A stretch of DNA of 13,708 nt from an uncultured Porticoccus sp. (GCA_950063125.1 CATLZI010000029.1:1-13708); one strand, 5' to 3'. Shown: positions 1 through 11,712, counted from the stretch's first letter. Numbers and translations are program-made. Notes: a model not told the origin generated them from the sequence alone.

Positions 1-1583
<1,583 letters not shown>

Positions 1584-1584
<1 letters not shown>

Positions 1585-2918
1585 CAATCATTCCCCTGAT
1601 AACGTTTGACAGTGCTCGCTTCATCCTGATTACGGAGATGGCGGAGTTTTTCGGCGATCTGTTTCTCTAATCCCCGATCTGAGGGGAAGTAGTACTGCTT
1701 GTTTTTGAGTGCCTCGGGAAAATAATTTTCTCCGGGTGAGTAGGCCCCCGGCTCATTGTGTGAATAACGATATTCTGCGCCATAATCAAGGGATTTCATC
1801 AGCGCAGTGGGTGCATTTCGCAAATGCAGGGGAACATCATGGCTTGGCATGCTGTGCACATCAGCTTTGGCCTGATTAAAGGCCTGATAAACGGCATTAC
1901 TCTTCGGCGCTGCCGCGAGATAGAGAACAGCCTGGGCAATAGTCAACTCACCCTCCGGACTACCCAAACGCTCCTGGGTTTGCCAGGCATCGAGGGCAAT
2001 ACTCAAAGCTCGCGGATCAGCATTGCCAATATCCTCACTGGCCATTCTTACCACACGGCGGGCGATGTAAAGAGGATCACAGCCGCCATCCAGCATGCGC
2101 GTATACCAATAGAGCGCAGCATCCGGTGAAGAGCCTCTCACCGCCTTGTGGAGTGCGGAAATCTGGTCGTAAAAGTATTCCCCGCCCTTGTCATAGCGAC
2201 GGGTATCACCCAGCAGTACTTCTTCCACCACATCCCGGGTGATTTGTCCGTTATTCGCGAGATCACTGGCGATTTCCAGCAGGTTGAGGGCTTTTCTGGC
2301 ATCGCCATCAGCGGCAGCTACTAATAACTGTACCGCATCCTCTGCCATATCGAGCTTTCTTGCACCCAGGCCTCTTTCAGTATCACTCAGGGCCTGCTGA
2401 ATAATACGTGTCAGCTGCGCAGCATCGAGACTGCGCAAAACGTATACCCGGCAACGCGAAAGCAATGCATTGTTCAGCTCAAAAGACGGGTTTTCTGTGG
2501 TCGCACCGATCAACACGACAGTGCCATCTTCCACATAGGGTAAAAATGCATCCTGTTGCGATTTATTGAAACGGTGTACTTCGTCAACGAAAAGGATTGT
2601 TCGGCGCGACTGCTGATCGCGAATCGCTTGGGCCTGGGCAATCGCAGCCCTGATCTCTTTTACCCCAACCAAAACGGCAGAGACCGCTTCCAGATGGGCA
2701 TCCACAGAGTTGGCCACCAGACGAGCCAGGGTGGTTTTACCCACCCCTGGCGGGCCCCAAAAGACCATTGAATGTAGTTGACCAGACTGGATTGCCTCAC
2801 GGAGAGACCGCCCTTCACCAATCAAATGCGCTTGCCCGGCAAATTCGTCCAGCGAACGTGGACGCATTCGGGCTGCCAGCGGCTGGGCGATATTCTGAGC
2901 GAACAGATCACTATTCAT
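1584..2918 (-). CDS. rarA: Replication-associated recombination protein A (AAA+ ATPase RarA/MgsA)
   Basis: AAA+ ATPase of the RarA/MgsA/WRNIP1 family, related to clamp-loader subunits, which acts at stalled or broken replication forks and interacts with SSB. The 444 residues match the usual length. The N-terminus has the family signature of the Leu/Ala-rich start followed by [12 protein letters not shown]. Walker A GPPGVGKT is at 55-62, Walker B ILFVDE at 108-113 followed by [14 protein letters not shown], sensor 1 [11 protein letters not shown] at 139-149, and a likely arginine finger in LLSRCR at 152-157. The C-terminal half holds the helical oligomerisation region with [14 protein letters not shown] and the family segment [16 protein letters not shown]. 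The ATG at 2918 lies inside the end of lolA (8-base overlap), with no strong Shine-Dalgarno of its own, so coupling to lolA is likely. Its TGA shares a base with the crcB ATG. Confidence 0.96.
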
Positions 2919-3558
2919 CGCGGAGAATATCAGCCCCCTCCGGTGGTATAAACGTGAATAGCTCGGGGGATAACGGACAATTCAATTTGGCATTTGAAAA
3001 GTCTATTTCAGTGCGTTGACCCAGACCATCCCAGAGTTTCATGCCAGTGGGTTTCTTGCCAGCAAAGCTGAGTGTCAGCTTTTCATAGAGATTGTCATCC
3101 GTCAGAGGAATCAAGGTGAAAACCATCAGCTGGTCGAGCTCCACAGACACCCGGTAATTCTGTTCAAGTGCAGCCAGATCACCAATAAAAAGCACTGCTG
3201 GCGTTTTGCTGAGATCATCGCTAAAGGGTCGAACAGTTACCTGCTCAAGATCGGGATCAAACAGCCAGAGCGTTGTGCCATCAGAAACAATCAATTGCTC
3301 CATGGGAGGGGATGTTTCCCATCGCACCTGGCCTGGTCTGGCAGCCTGAAGATGACCAGATGTTTGCTGCAGGAGATCACCTTCAGTGGTATAGACGGCC
3401 TGAATGAACGCTGTATCCAGCGTATTCAGACCAATCAGTTTTTCGCGCAGTTTTTGGGCGGCATCTGCCGCACCTTCAGCAAAAAGCAACGTGCTGATCG
3501 ACACCAAGAAAAGCAGAAGAAGCGAATGCCAAACTCTATTCAACTGTGCCTGCCTCAT
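2911..3558 (-). CDS. lolA: Periplasmic outer-membrane lipoprotein carrier LolA
   Basis: Periplasmic chaperone that takes lipoproteins from the inner-membrane LolCDE complex to LolB at the outer membrane. The 215-residue precursor has a clear Sec signal peptide: charged start (MRQAQLNR), hydrophobic core (SLLLLFLVSISTLLFA) and probable cleavage near Ala27. The mature part shows LolA hallmarks: FIQAVYTTEGDLLQQTSGHL, then RPGQVRWETSPP, EQLIVSDGTTLWLFDPDLEQVTV and the late KLWDGLGQRTEIDFSNA. The Arg in RPGQVRW at 80 or 75 probably corresponds to the functionally important Arg43 of mature E. coli LolA; I cannot align it exactly. I chose the ATG at 3558 over the in-frame TTG at 3561; only a weak GGA precedes it, 8 bases upstream. 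It lies 12 bases after ftsK, the same neighbour order as in Pseudomonas and E. coli (ftsK-lolA-rarA-serS). Confidence 0.95.
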   Translation of the reverse strand: MRQAQLNRVWHSLLLLFLVSISTLLFAEGAADAAQKLREKLIGLNTLDTAFIQAVYTTEGDLLQQTSGHLQAARPGQVRWETSPPMEQLIVSDGTTLWLFDPDLEQVTVRPFSDDLSKTPAVLFIGDLAALEQNYRVSVELDQLMVFTLIPLTDDNLYEKLTLSFAGKKPTGMKLWDGLGQRTEIDFSNAKLNCPLSPELFTFIPPEGADILRDE

Positions 3559-3570
3559 CAATGATGTCCA

Positions 3571-5946
3571 TTAGTCTCTTCCCGCCCCGGGTGCCAGGAC
3601 CTCCCGATTACCGTTGGTCCCCATTTCACTCACCACACCAGAAACTTCCATTTGTTCTATCAATCGTGCAGCGCGATTATAGCCAATACGCAATTTTCTC
3701 TGCACGGATGAGATGGACGCTTTGCGTGTTTTCAGAACGATAGCTACCGCCTCGTCATACAGTGGGTCAGATTCGCCATCATTATCTGCATCGCCACCCT
3801 CTGAAGAAAACCCGGGGACCAGAATTGAGCTGGTCGCCCCTTCGTCAGTGATCTCATCAAGATACTGGGGCTCTCCCCTGCGTTTCCAGTCGGCAACCAC
3901 TTTGTGAACTTCATGGTCGTCCACAAAAGCACCATGCACCCGAATTGGCACACTGGTGCCTGGGGGTAGATATAACATATCTCCGTGCCCCAGTAGCTGC
4001 TCTGCCCCACCCTGGTCGAGGATGGTTCTTGAATCAATTTTGGAAGAGACCTGAAATGCTATACGAGTCGGTATATTGGCCTTGATCAGCCCGGTTATCA
4101 CGTCGACTGATGGACGTTGCGTGGCAAGAATCAAATGAATCCCTGCTGCCCTCGCCTTCTGCGCGATACGGGCGATCAACTGTTCCACTTTCTTGCCGAC
4201 AATCATCATCATGTCGGCAAATTCGTCAATGACCACTACGATATAGGGCAGTTTTTCGAGATCCGGCGGCGTCTGACCACCCTCTTCCGAAAACAAACTG
4301 GCATTCTCATCGGGGCGCCACAATGGGTCAGGAATAGATTTTCCTGCTGCAGCGGCGTCAGCGACCTTTCGGTTAAACCCGGCCAGGTTCCGCACACCCA
4401 TGGCAGACATCAATTTATAGCGGCGCTCCATCTCTCCGACGCACCAGCGCAGACCACTGGCAGCATCCTTCATATCGGTGATCACCGGCGTCAGCAAATG
4501 GGGAATCCCCTCGTAAACCGATAGCTCCAACATTTTTGGATCTACCAGAATCAACCGCACATCTTCCGGACCAGCCTTGTAGAGAAGACTCAGTAACATC
4601 ACATTAATGCCAACCGACTTCCCTGAGCCCGTGGTGCCCGCAACCAGCAAATGAGGCATTTTTCCCAGATCGGCGACGACGGGGAAACCTGAAATATCAT
4701 TTCCCAAAGCCAGTGTTAGCGGAGATTTGGCGTGTTCGTAGGTCTCCGAAGACAACACCTCTGCAAGGCGGACAATTTCACGGTGCTCGTTGGGTATCTC
4801 AATGCCAACTACTGATTTGCCGGGAATCACCTCTACAACCCTGACGCTGACAACCGCCAGAGAACGGGCCAAGTCCCTTGCCAAATTACTGATTCTGCTT
4901 GCTTTTACGCCAGCTGCAGGCTGCAGTTCAAAACGGGTGACTACCGGTCCCGGCAATACTTCAACCACTTCGGCACTGATACCAAAATCCTGGAGTTTCA
5001 CCTCCAGTTGCCGGGACATCGCTTCAAGAGATTCTCTCGAATAGCCCTTATCACCGCTTTTATCTACTTTATCCAACAAGTTGATAGGGGGTAAGCTGCC
5101 GCTGACTGGCTCGTCAAAAAGCGGACTTTGCCGCTCTTTTTGCACGCGGACACTAACGGATTCCTGTTTTACCGGTGTTTGAATAGTGGGCGGAATACGC
5201 GTTGCCTCTTTTGCCGCCCTTTTGGCTTTTACCTCCCGCCGATGAGATTGAGCGACTTCCGCATGCCGGGCTTCTTCCCGTCGAACCCTGTAACCGGCAA
5301 TGCTGTGCCGCACCAACTCAAGTCCTCGCAGGGTGAGGCGCCCCGCACCATCTATTAATGCCATCCATGACAAATCCGTAAATACCGTAAGACCGAATAG
5401 AAAAATCGCCAGAAGGATTAATGTGCTGCCAACAAAACTGAAGGCTGTAGACGCCGCCGCAGAAACGGATGCTCCCAATATGCCGCCGACCCCAAAGGGC
5501 AGCGAAGTTGGCACACTGCCGTAGTGCAGGGCAACGAGAGAGGTGGCACAGGACATCACGAGAATCAGCCCCAGAATACGCAACGCAAAGACAACGCCGT
5601 CAAAACCACCCCGTTGCTGACGATAGGCACGGAATACACCCCATGCCCGTACGGCCAGCAAAATAGGGAAAAGATAGGAAATGTAGCCAAACAGGGAAAA
5701 AAACACATCCGACAACCAGGCGCCCATCGGGCCCGCAGCATTTTCGACCCTATTCTCAACACCAGTATGAGACCAGCCAGGATCACTCGGGGTATAACTG
5801 ATAAACGCCAGCAACAGATATGCACAGACAGCCAGCCAGCCAATCAGCGCACCCTCTCTTAGAATGAGCTGCCCCCTGGAGGACGACTGCTCACCATTAT
5901 AATCACGGGGTTTTGATTGCTGCTTCTCTCTACTCAACTGGGCCAT
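3571..5946 (-). CDS. ftsK: DNA translocase FtsK
   Basis: Septum-located double-stranded DNA pump that clears the chromosome from the closing division site and activates XerCD recombination at dif. 791 residues in three parts. About 1-195 is the membrane anchor with four hydrophobic segments (near 33-50, 80-103, 118-140, 155-190). About 200-290 is a short, very charged linker. The rest is the motor: alpha domain from about 300, Walker A GTTGSGKS at 437-444, Walker B IVVVIDEF at 569-576, [12 protein letters not shown] at 608-619, then a Gly/Asp-rich hinge and the winged-helix gamma domain at about 728-785 ([24 protein letters not shown]), which reads KOPS sites. E. coli FtsK is about 1,330 residues because of a long linker; this short form is like that of Pseudomonas. 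The start at 5946 has no good Shine-Dalgarno, but the frame has no better ATG nearby. First gene of the leftward operon. Confidence 0.97.
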   Translation of the reverse strand: MAQLSREKQQSKPRDYNGEQSSSRGQLILREGALIGWLAVCAYLLLAFISYTPSDPGWSHTGVENRVENAAGPMGAWLSDVFFSLFGYISYLFPILLAVRAWGVFRAYRQQRGGFDGVVFALRILGLILVMSCATSLVALHYGSVPTSLPFGVGGILGASVSAAASTAFSFVGSTLILLAIFLFGLTVFTDLSWMALIDGAGRLTLRGLELVRHSIAGYRVRREEARHAEVAQSHRREVKAKRAAKEATRIPPTIQTPVKQESVSVRVQKERQSPLFDEPVSGSLPPINLLDKVDKSGDKGYSRESLEAMSRQLEVKLQDFGISAEVVEVLPGPVVTRFELQPAAGVKASRISNLARDLARSLAVVSVRVVEVIPGKSVVGIEIPNEHREIVRLAEVLSSETYEHAKSPLTLALGNDISGFPVVADLGKMPHLLVAGTTGSGKSVGINVMLLSLLYKAGPEDVRLILVDPKMLELSVYEGIPHLLTPVITDMKDAASGLRWCVGEMERRYKLMSAMGVRNLAGFNRKVADAAAAGKSIPDPLWRPDENASLFSEEGGQTPPDLEKLPYIVVVIDEFADMMMIVGKKVEQLIARIAQKARAAGIHLILATQRPSVDVITGLIKANIPTRIAFQVSSKIDSRTILDQGGAEQLLGHGDMLYLPPGTSVPIRVHGAFVDDHEVHKVVADWKRRGEPQYLDEITDEGATSSILVPGFSSEGGDADNDGESDPLYDEAVAIVLKTRKASISSVQRKLRIGYNRAARLIEQMEVSGVVSEMGTNGNREVLAPGAGRD

Positions 5947-5970
5947 CCAGGTTTTTCATTGCTGTTCGCT

Positions 5971-5998
5971 ATTGTAATGGCAGCAAGTTGAAATACCA
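5971..5998 (-). promoter_or_regulatory. Candidate ftsK operon promoter
   Basis: On the minus strand, TACAAT (5976-5971, 5 of 6 to the -10 consensus) lies about 25 bases ahead of the ftsK ATG. The best -35 at 16-base spacing, TGGTAT, is poor. It is the only plausible -10 close to ftsK in the 188-base gap. No LexA box (CTGT-N8-ACAG) is visible here, unlike E. coli ftsK. Weak call. Confidence 0.25.
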
Positions 5999-6051
5999 GC
6001 GGTGCGAGACGGCATAATCCCGGTATATTTCGCCCATAGAGAAATGCTATT

Positions 6052-6079
6052 TTGTATGCCTTGTTCCATTCTTTATGAT
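6052..6079 (+). promoter_or_regulatory. Candidate trxB promoter
   Basis: TATGAT at 6074-6079 matches the -10 consensus at 5 of 6 positions. TTGTAT at 6052-6057, 16 bases upstream, is a weak -35. This would give a leader of about 50 bases before the trxB ATG, including a good ribosome site, AGGAAA at 6120-6125. The rest of the ftsK-trxB gap shows no other clear signal. Confidence 0.35.
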
Positions 6080-6131
6080 AGTCATCGGCTCTTTGGGCCT
6101 AACTGAAACCCAATTCTGCAGGAAACCCTAA

Positions 6132-7085
<954 letters not shown>

Positions 7086-7087
7086 TA

Positions 7088-7804
7088 ATGCAAGAAAAGT
7101 TAACCCCGCTTGATAACATGAACCCGATTTTTCCAAATCCTGAAAAGGCTTTGAAAGAACCAGCAGGGCTACTGGCTATTGGCGGGAACCTTACAACAAC
7201 GACTCTTTTGTCCGCCTATCGTCAGGGTATTTTCCCCTGGTACGAGCATGGGCAACCCATATTGTGGTGGTCTCCCGATCCCCGGGCAGTTATTTACCCG
7301 GAACAGATACATATTTCACGATCACTAAAGAAGTCGATAAAACGCAGTAACTACCAAGTACGTACTAACACCGCTTTTTCGTCAGTTATCGAGCTCTGTG
7401 CTGCCCTCAGGTCTAACAGCCTCAGCGGAACCTGGATTACCCATGAAATGAAGCGCGCCTACAATGCGCTTCATCGAGAAGGTTTTGCACACTCAGTCGA
7501 AATCTGGCAGGACAACATACTTGTCGGCGGATTATATGGCGTCCTGATAGGACATGTGTTTTGCGGTGAGTCGATGTTCAGCCTAGTTAAAGACGCTTCC
7601 AAAATAGCCCTTGTGATATTGGCTGAAATAATGTGCCGTCAAGGGGAACCCTGTTTGATCGATTGCCAGATCAGTAACGACCACTTGCTTTCAATGGGCG
7701 CAACAACCATTCCGCGAGCAGTGTTTCTCGACCAGCTACAAGAATTGAAAGACAAGCCTTTCGATGGAGGTTTTAGGCATAATTCCCCCACGGGTTTAAA
7801 CTGA
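7088..7804 (+). CDS. aat: Leucyl/phenylalanyl-tRNA--protein transferase
   Basis: Transfers Leu or Phe from aminoacyl-tRNA to proteins with N-terminal Lys or Arg, making primary N-degrons for ClpS/ClpAP. The 238 residues carry the family pattern throughout: FPNPEKALKEPAGLLAIGGNL at 15-35, YRQGIFPW at 44-51, ILWWSPDPRAV at 58-68, GTWITHEM at 114-121, the GNAT-like core FCGESMFS at 158-165, and LIDCQISNDHLLSMGA at 190-205. Glu161 and Gln194 are likely equivalents of E. coli Glu156 and Gln188, which position the substrate amino group. I chose the ATG at 7088 rather than the in-frame TTG at 7082 that overlaps trxB; it gives an N-terminus of the same length as E. coli Aat. There is no clear Shine-Dalgarno, so it is probably coupled to trxB, two bases away. 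Confidence 0.95.
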   Translation: MQEKLTPLDNMNPIFPNPEKALKEPAGLLAIGGNLTTTTLLSAYRQGIFPWYEHGQPILWWSPDPRAVIYPEQIHISRSLKKSIKRSNYQVRTNTAFSSVIELCAALRSNSLSGTWITHEMKRAYNALHREGFAHSVEIWQDNILVGGLYGVLIGHVFCGESMFSLVKDASKIALVILAEIMCRQGEPCLIDCQISNDHLLSMGATTIPRAVFLDQLQELKDKPFDGGFRHNSPTGLN

Positions 7805-7838
7805 CAAGACAACATTCACCAAGTTAAGCAGTATTATT

Positions 7839-8561
7839 ATGTCCAGGGATATTTCACCAGATGTCAAGGCCATCAGACTTTTTCTGACTGAGCCTCATGC
7901 CTGTAGTTATCTTGAACATCAACAAGCGACAACGGCGTTTGTCGATCCCAGCCTAAAGGTTGATCAAAATCTCTACAGTTACTTATCTGGTCTGGGTTTT
8001 CGTCGCAGTGGACGGTATATCTATGCTCCTCGCTGCAAGCATTGTAACGCTTGTATTCCTGCCAGGATTCCGGTCGCGCAATTTAAACCCAACCGCCAAC
8101 AGCGTCGGTGTCGTAAGCAAAACGGCGATCTCAGTATTTGGCTGACCCGTATGGTCAACGAAAGCGAGCACTACCCTCTTTACAGGCAGTACCTCAACAG
8201 CCGCCATGCCGACGGTGATATGTATCCGCCGACCATTGGTCAATATCGTGACTTCATCAGTAATATTCATGACTATAGCGCCATGATGGAGATTCGCTTA
8301 AAGGGCGAACTGGTCGCGGCAGGTCTTGTGGACATTCTCAACGACGGCCTATCCGCCATCTACACTTACTACTCACCAAGGTTGTCGAAGCGCAGCCTTG
8401 GCACTTTCTCGATTTTGGCAGAGCTTATGTTGGCAAGAGAGTTGGGGCTTCCCTACCTTTACTTAGGATACTGGATAAAGGATAGCCCAAAAATGGCTTA
8501 CAAGGACAGATATCAACCGTTGGAGTTGCTCAGAGATGGTGAATGGGCACCAATGAATTGA
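7839..8561 (+). CDS. bpt: Aspartate/glutamate leucyltransferase (bacterial ATE-like protein Bpt)
   Basis: Transfers Leu from Leu-tRNA to proteins with N-terminal Asp or Glu, the second tagging enzyme of the bacterial N-degron pathway. 240 residues. The ATE N-domain pattern is complete: PHACSYL at 19-25 with Cys22, FVDP at 34-37, [14 protein letters not shown] at 53-66, then CKHCNAC with Cys66, Cys69 and Cys72, and FKPNRQQRR at 82-90. These cysteines match the conserved set that binds an iron-sulfur cluster in eukaryotic ATE1; whether that happens here is unknown. The ATE C-domain has [21 protein letters not shown] at 175-195 and [23 protein letters not shown] at 207-229. The older name is arginyl-tRNA-protein transferase (ate); bacterial short forms of this type use leucine. 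It starts 34 bases after aat with a weak ribosome site. Substrate choice is inferred from family. Confidence 0.93.
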   Translation: MSRDISPDVKAIRLFLTEPHACSYLEHQQATTAFVDPSLKVDQNLYSYLSGLGFRRSGRYIYAPRCKHCNACIPARIPVAQFKPNRQQRRCRKQNGDLSIWLTRMVNESEHYPLYRQYLNSRHADGDMYPPTIGQYRDFISNIHDYSAMMEIRLKGELVAAGLVDILNDGLSAIYTYYSPRLSKRSLGTFSILAELMLARELGLPYLYLGYWIKDSPKMAYKDRYQPLELLRDGEWAPMN

Positions 8562-8585
8562 CATTACCCGATTTTCAGGCAGAAT
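8558..8585 (+). promoter_or_regulatory. Candidate infA promoter overlapping the bpt stop codon
   Basis: TTGACA at 8558-8563 is a perfect -35 and contains the bpt TGA. CAGAAT at 8580-8585, 16 bases on, matches the -10 consensus at 4 of 6. Transcription would start near 8592, downstream of the in-frame ATG at 8584. That supports the start of infA at 8629 and would let infA be made independently of trxB-aat-bpt, as in E. coli, where infA has its own promoters. Confidence 0.45.
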
Positions 8586-8628
8586 GCGCCACTTCCAGAA
8601 GAAACCGTTCGCGGAGAATACAGGCAGC

Positions 8629-8847
8629 ATGTCGAAAGAAGATCATATTGAGATGGAAGGTGAAGTGGTAGACACACTTCCCAATACAACTTTTCGCGTA
8701 AAACTGGAGAATGGGCACATTGTTACAGCACATATTTCCGGAAAAATGCGCAAAAATTACATACGCATCCTGACCGGAGACAAGGTCAAGGTCGAACTCA
8801 CACCCTATGACTTGAGCAAGGGTCGAATCACCTATCGTGCTCGCTAA
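8629..8847 (+). CDS. infA: Translation initiation factor IF-1
   Basis: Single OB-fold protein that binds the A site of the 30S subunit during initiation and works with IF-2 and IF-3. From the ATG at 8629 it is 72 residues, exactly the E. coli length, and nearly identical to it over [20 protein letters not shown] and [20 protein letters not shown]. The open frame extends upstream to an ATG at 8584, but those 15 residues have no counterpart in the family. GGAGAA at 8613-8618 gives a ribosome site 10 bases before the chosen ATG. It follows bpt with a 67-base gap holding a probable promoter, and converges on clpA, whose stop is 22 bases away. The final codons form one arm of a terminator hairpin. 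Placement beside clpA, aat and cspD matches E. coli. Confidence 0.98.
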   Translation: MSKEDHIEMEGEVVDTLPNTTFRVKLENGHIVTAHISGKMRKNYIRILTGDKVKVELTPYDLSKGRITYRAR

Positions 8848-8859
8848 TTCGACCCTTTT
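8818..8859 (+). terminator. infA terminator with its left arm inside the coding sequence
   Basis: Perfect 11-base inverted repeat: AAGGGTCGAAT at 8818-8828 and ATTCGACCCTT at 8847-8857, with an 18-base loop and a short T-run (TTTT at 8856-8859, partly in the stem). The left arm is the codons for Lys-Gly-Arg-Ile, the loop holds the last codons, and the right arm begins at the final A of the stop codon. The large loop and short U-tract make its strength uncertain, but it is the only candidate in the 22-base gap to clpA. Confidence 0.6.
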
Positions 8860-8869
8860 GACATCATAA

Positions 8870-11134
8870 TCAAGCCTCTTCAACCTCTGTCTCAATCAGC
8901 AATTCACCGTCTTCCGATACAGAAACGTGTACAACGCCTCCGGAAGATAAATTGCCGAACAACACTTCTTCAGCTAGTGGTTTCTTGATTTTTTCCTGTA
9001 TCAAACGAGCCATGGGGCGAGCACCCATTTTCTCATCATAGCCACGTTTAGCTAACCAGTCTCTCGCTTCGTCATCAACCTCAAGTGATACGCGTTTGTC
9101 ATCCAGCTGTTGTTGCAACTGGCTGAGGAACTTGTCAACCACGGTATGAATCACGCTGCTGTCCAGCGACTTGAACTGAATAATTGCATCAAGGCGATTC
9201 CTGAACTCCGGTGTAAACAGTTTGGTAATCGCGGCCATGCCATCCGTTGTATGGTCCTGAGTGGTAAAACCAATCGAGCTGCGACTCATCTCTTCGGCAC
9301 CGGCGTTGGTCGTCATAATCAGAATGATATTTCTGAAATCGGCCTTTCGCCCATTGTTATCAGTAAGTGTCCCGTGGTCCATTACTTGCAGTAAAAGGTT
9401 GAAAACCTCCGGGTGGGCCTTCTCAATTTCATCAAGCAAAACAACAGCATGGGGATTTTTAGTCACAGCATCCGTTAACAACCCACCCTGGTCAAAACCC
9501 ACATAACCCGGGGGGGCACCTATCAGCCTGGAGACGGTATGCCGCTCCATATACTCCGACATGTCAAAACGCAACAATTCAATACCCAGCACTTCAGCCA
9601 GTTGCCGCGACACCTCGGTTTTACCCACACCTGTCGGCCCGGAAAACAGGAAAGAACCAATCGGCTTTTCGCCTTCTCTAAGGCCTGCACGGGCCAGCTT
9701 GATTGACGTAGAAAGTGCTGAAATCGCTTCATCCTGGCCAAAAACTACCATTTTCAGCTTGTCTGTGAGGCCTTTCAGCTGCTCCTTGTCAGAGGCAGAG
9801 ACACTTTTTGGCGGAATTCTTGCCATCTTCGCGACAATCGCCTCCACATCGCCGACACCGACGACTTTTTTTCGTTTCGACGGTGGCTGCAACTGCTGAT
9901 AGGCACCCGCTTCATCAATGATGTCTATTGCCTTGTCTGGCAGAAAACGATCGTTAATGTGACGTGCAGACAACTCTGCTGCAGCTTTCAGGGCCGCCTG
10001 GGTAAACTTCAGCTTGTGATGCTCTTCAAAACGGGACTTGAGCCCCTTGAGAATGCCCACAGTCTCCTCAACAGTAGGTTCAGACACATCAATTTTCTGG
10101 AAGCGACGAGACAGCGCCCTGTCTTTTTCAAAAATGCCACGATACTCCTGAAAAGTCGTCGAACCGATACAACGGATTTTTCCGGACGTCAAAAGGGGCT
10201 TTAACAAATTTGAGGCATCCATAACACCACCGGACGCAGCACCAGCACCGATGATGGTATGAATTTCGTCGATAAAGAGGATCGCACCCTCCTTCTCACG
10301 GAGTTCGGCAAGCACACCTTTGAACCGCTTCTCAAAGTCACCACGGTATTTAGTGCCCGCAAGCAAATCGCCAAGATCGAGGGCATAGACAACGCTATTA
10401 CGAAGCGTATCTGCCACCTTGTCTTCGACGATCATTTTAGCGAGGCCTTCAGCGATAGCCGTTTTACCCACACCGGCTTCACCGACCAGTAGTGGATTAT
10501 TCTTGCGACGACGAGCCAGCACCTGGCAGACACGCTCCACCTCCTCAACACGCCCCACTAGGGGATCGATATAGCCTTTGCTAGCCTGGGCATTTAAATT
10601 AGTGGTGAATTGCTCCAGCAGACTACTGCTGTTGTTTTCCGCATCAGCGGCACTTTCTTCCTGAGGAGACTCACCATCGTGCTGCTCCGACTGGTCTGCG
10701 TATTTGGAAATTCCGTGGGAAAGATAGTTAACCACATCGATTCTGGCTACATTTTGCAGACGGAGGAAGTACACGGCCTGACTTTCCTGCTCGCTGAATA
10801 ACGCAACCAGTACATTATCACCCTGAACCTCGCTTTTACCGGAGGACTGCACATGAAACACAGCTCGCTGAAGAACGCGTTGAAAACCGAGTGTTGGCTG
10901 AGTGTCCCTTTCATCAAGCTCATCAGGGATTATTGGTGTTGTAGACTCAATAAACTCATCCAGGTCATGGCGAAGTACATTGATGTCGACGCCACAGGCT
11001 CTCAATACCTTGAGTGCTGACTCGTTGTCCAGCAACGCGAGTAGTAGATGTTCTACCGTCATGAATTCATGACGTTTGTGACGGGCCCCTTTAAAGGCCT
11101 TATTCAGACTGAGCTCAAGCTCTCTGCTTAACAT
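8870..11134 (-). CDS. clpA: ATP-dependent Clp protease ATP-binding subunit ClpA
   Basis: Hexameric AAA+ unfoldase that feeds substrates, including N-degron proteins brought by ClpS, into ClpP. 754 residues (E. coli 758). N-domain about 1-145, beginning [13 protein letters not shown], is the ClpS docking region. An acidic, Ser/Gln-rich linker runs about 145-172. D1 has Walker A GEAGVGKT at 218-225, pore loop KYRGDFE at 262-268, Walker B ILFIDE at 285-290 and sensor GSTTFQEY at 324-331. D2 has Walker A GPTGVGKT at 499-506, pore loop GYVG at 543-546, Walker [14 protein letters not shown] at 564-576 and TTNAGAEEM at 608-616. The ClpP-docking loop reads IGF at 621-623 (IGL in E. coli). The C-terminus ends in the acidic EVEEA. 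The ATG at 11134 has AAGG nine bases upstream and follows clpS by 24 bases. clpP is not in the window. Confidence 0.98.
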   Translation of the reverse strand: MLSRELELSLNKAFKGARHKRHEFMTVEHLLLALLDNESALKVLRACGVDINVLRHDLDEFIESTTPIIPDELDERDTQPTLGFQRVLQRAVFHVQSSGKSEVQGDNVLVALFSEQESQAVYFLRLQNVARIDVVNYLSHGISKYADQSEQHDGESPQEESAADAENNSSSLLEQFTTNLNAQASKGYIDPLVGRVEEVERVCQVLARRRKNNPLLVGEAGVGKTAIAEGLAKMIVEDKVADTLRNSVVYALDLGDLLAGTKYRGDFEKRFKGVLAELREKEGAILFIDEIHTIIGAGAASGGVMDASNLLKPLLTSGKIRCIGSTTFQEYRGIFEKDRALSRRFQKIDVSEPTVEETVGILKGLKSRFEEHHKLKFTQAALKAAAELSARHINDRFLPDKAIDIIDEAGAYQQLQPPSKRKKVVGVGDVEAIVAKMARIPPKSVSASDKEQLKGLTDKLKMVVFGQDEAISALSTSIKLARAGLREGEKPIGSFLFSGPTGVGKTEVSRQLAEVLGIELLRFDMSEYMERHTVSRLIGAPPGYVGFDQGGLLTDAVTKNPHAVVLLDEIEKAHPEVFNLLLQVMDHGTLTDNNGRKADFRNIILIMTTNAGAEEMSRSSIGFTTQDHTTDGMAAITKLFTPEFRNRLDAIIQFKSLDSSVIHTVVDKFLSQLQQQLDDKRVSLEVDDEARDWLAKRGYDEKMGARPMARLIQEKIKKPLAEEVLFGNLSSGGVVHVSVSEDGELLIETEVEEA

Positions 11135-11158
11135 ATATCGATACCTTTAAACTCTACT

Positions 11159-11530
11159 TTAGAGATCATCATCTTCCGAGGGTTCTACTTCGCAAAGTAA
11201 TGGATGTTCATTCTTTCTGGCATACTCATTCACTTGTGCGACTTTGGTTTCTGCAACATCCTTCGTGTATACACCACATACGGCCTTGCCGTCCAAATGG
11301 ACCTTCAGCATTACCCGCGTCGCCACCTCACGATTCATGCCAAAGAAGATTTCCAGTAAACCTACAACAAACTCCATCGGAGTATAATCATCATTAAACA
11401 GAACCACCTTGTATCTCTTTGGGCGTTTGAGTTCAGGTGATGCTGCTTCGACAACAGCAGCGGTATTGTGTTGCCACTCCTGTTGCTCATCATCTTTGTG
11501 ACCAAAATAAATCTTCAAGCTCATTTTCAT
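11159..11530 (-). CDS. clpS: ClpA adaptor protein ClpS (N-recognin)
   Basis: Binds proteins with N-terminal Leu, Phe, Tyr or Trp and hands them to ClpA. 123 residues from the ATG at 11530; a second in-frame ATG at 11524 is also possible, and the longest frame starts at a TTG at 11548. E. coli ClpS is 106 residues, and the Pseudomonas protein is about the size seen here. Residues 1-38 are the flexible, ClpA-engaging tail. The folded domain begins [18 protein letters not shown]. Asn46, Asp47 and His78 match the E. coli residues Asn34, Asp35 and His66 that hold the substrate amino group. [22 protein letters not shown] and HPLLCEVE follow, and the end is acidic (EDDDL). No strong ribosome site is visible. 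Transcribed with clpA from the region shared with cspD. Confidence 0.97.
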   Translation of the reverse strand: MKMSLKIYFGHKDDEQQEWQHNTAAVVEAASPELKRPKRYKVVLFNDDYTPMEFVVGLLEIFFGMNREVATRVMLKVHLDGKAVCGVYTKDVAETKVAQVNEYARKNEHPLLCEVEPSEDDDL

Positions 11531-11587
11531 AAATCTTGTCGGAATCAACGGCTTCTATCTTACATATTAATACGCTATTTGCGGCCC

Positions 11588-11606
11588 TATTCTAGTGTTA
11601 AGAATA
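11588..11606. promoter_or_regulatory. Dyad TATTCT-N7-AGAATA over the clpS -10
   Basis: A perfect six-base inverted repeat with a seven-base centre, 19 bases in all, covers the candidate clpS -10 and part of its spacer. The position fits a repressor operator. I do not recognise the motif, and short AT-rich dyads arise easily by chance. Confidence 0.3.
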
Positions 11607-11618
11607 AGTTTATGTCGA
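11589..11618 (-). promoter_or_regulatory. Candidate clpS-clpA promoter
   Basis: On the minus strand, TCGACA (11618-11613, 5 of 6 to the -35 consensus) and TAGAAT (11594-11589, 5 of 6 to the -10) are 18 bases apart. This predicts a start near 11582 and a leader of about 50 bases before the clpS ATG at 11530. It is the best sigma70-type pair facing clpS in the gap. Confidence 0.45.
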
Positions 11619-11639
11619 TTTTTTGCGATTATGGGAGAC

Positions 11640-11666
11640 TTGACTTGATCGGTTTTTCATTATAGA
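11640..11666 (+). promoter_or_regulatory. Candidate upstream cspD promoter
   Basis: TTGACT (11640-11645, 5 of 6) and TATAGA (11661-11666, 4 of 6) are 15 bases apart, shorter than ideal. The -10 is followed by AAAC, as is the proximal -10 at 11750. It would give a leader of about 105 bases, long enough to fold, as is typical of cold-shock family genes. Confidence 0.3.
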
Positions 11667-11712
11667 AAACGCCCTTGAGCAAAAAATAAACACTATAAAT
11701 CCTATTGAATTG

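Noticed and set aside
3016..3564. 182-codon open frame on the plus strand
   Set aside because: It lies almost wholly antisense to lolA, whose protein is clearly recognisable; its own translation looks like no known family and it has no ribosome site.
4117..4524. 135-codon open frame on the plus strand
   Set aside because: Antisense to the conserved motor domain of ftsK; a codon-bias shadow.
8584..8628. 15-residue N-terminal extension of IF-1 from the upstream ATG
   Set aside because: The chosen protein is exactly 72 residues like E. coli IF-1; the extension has no ribosome site and lies mostly in the promoter/leader region.
8575..8895. 106-codon minus-strand frame across infA and the end of clpA
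   Set aside because: Antisense to infA, one of the most conserved proteins known, and overlapping the clpA 3' end in another frame; no family resemblance.
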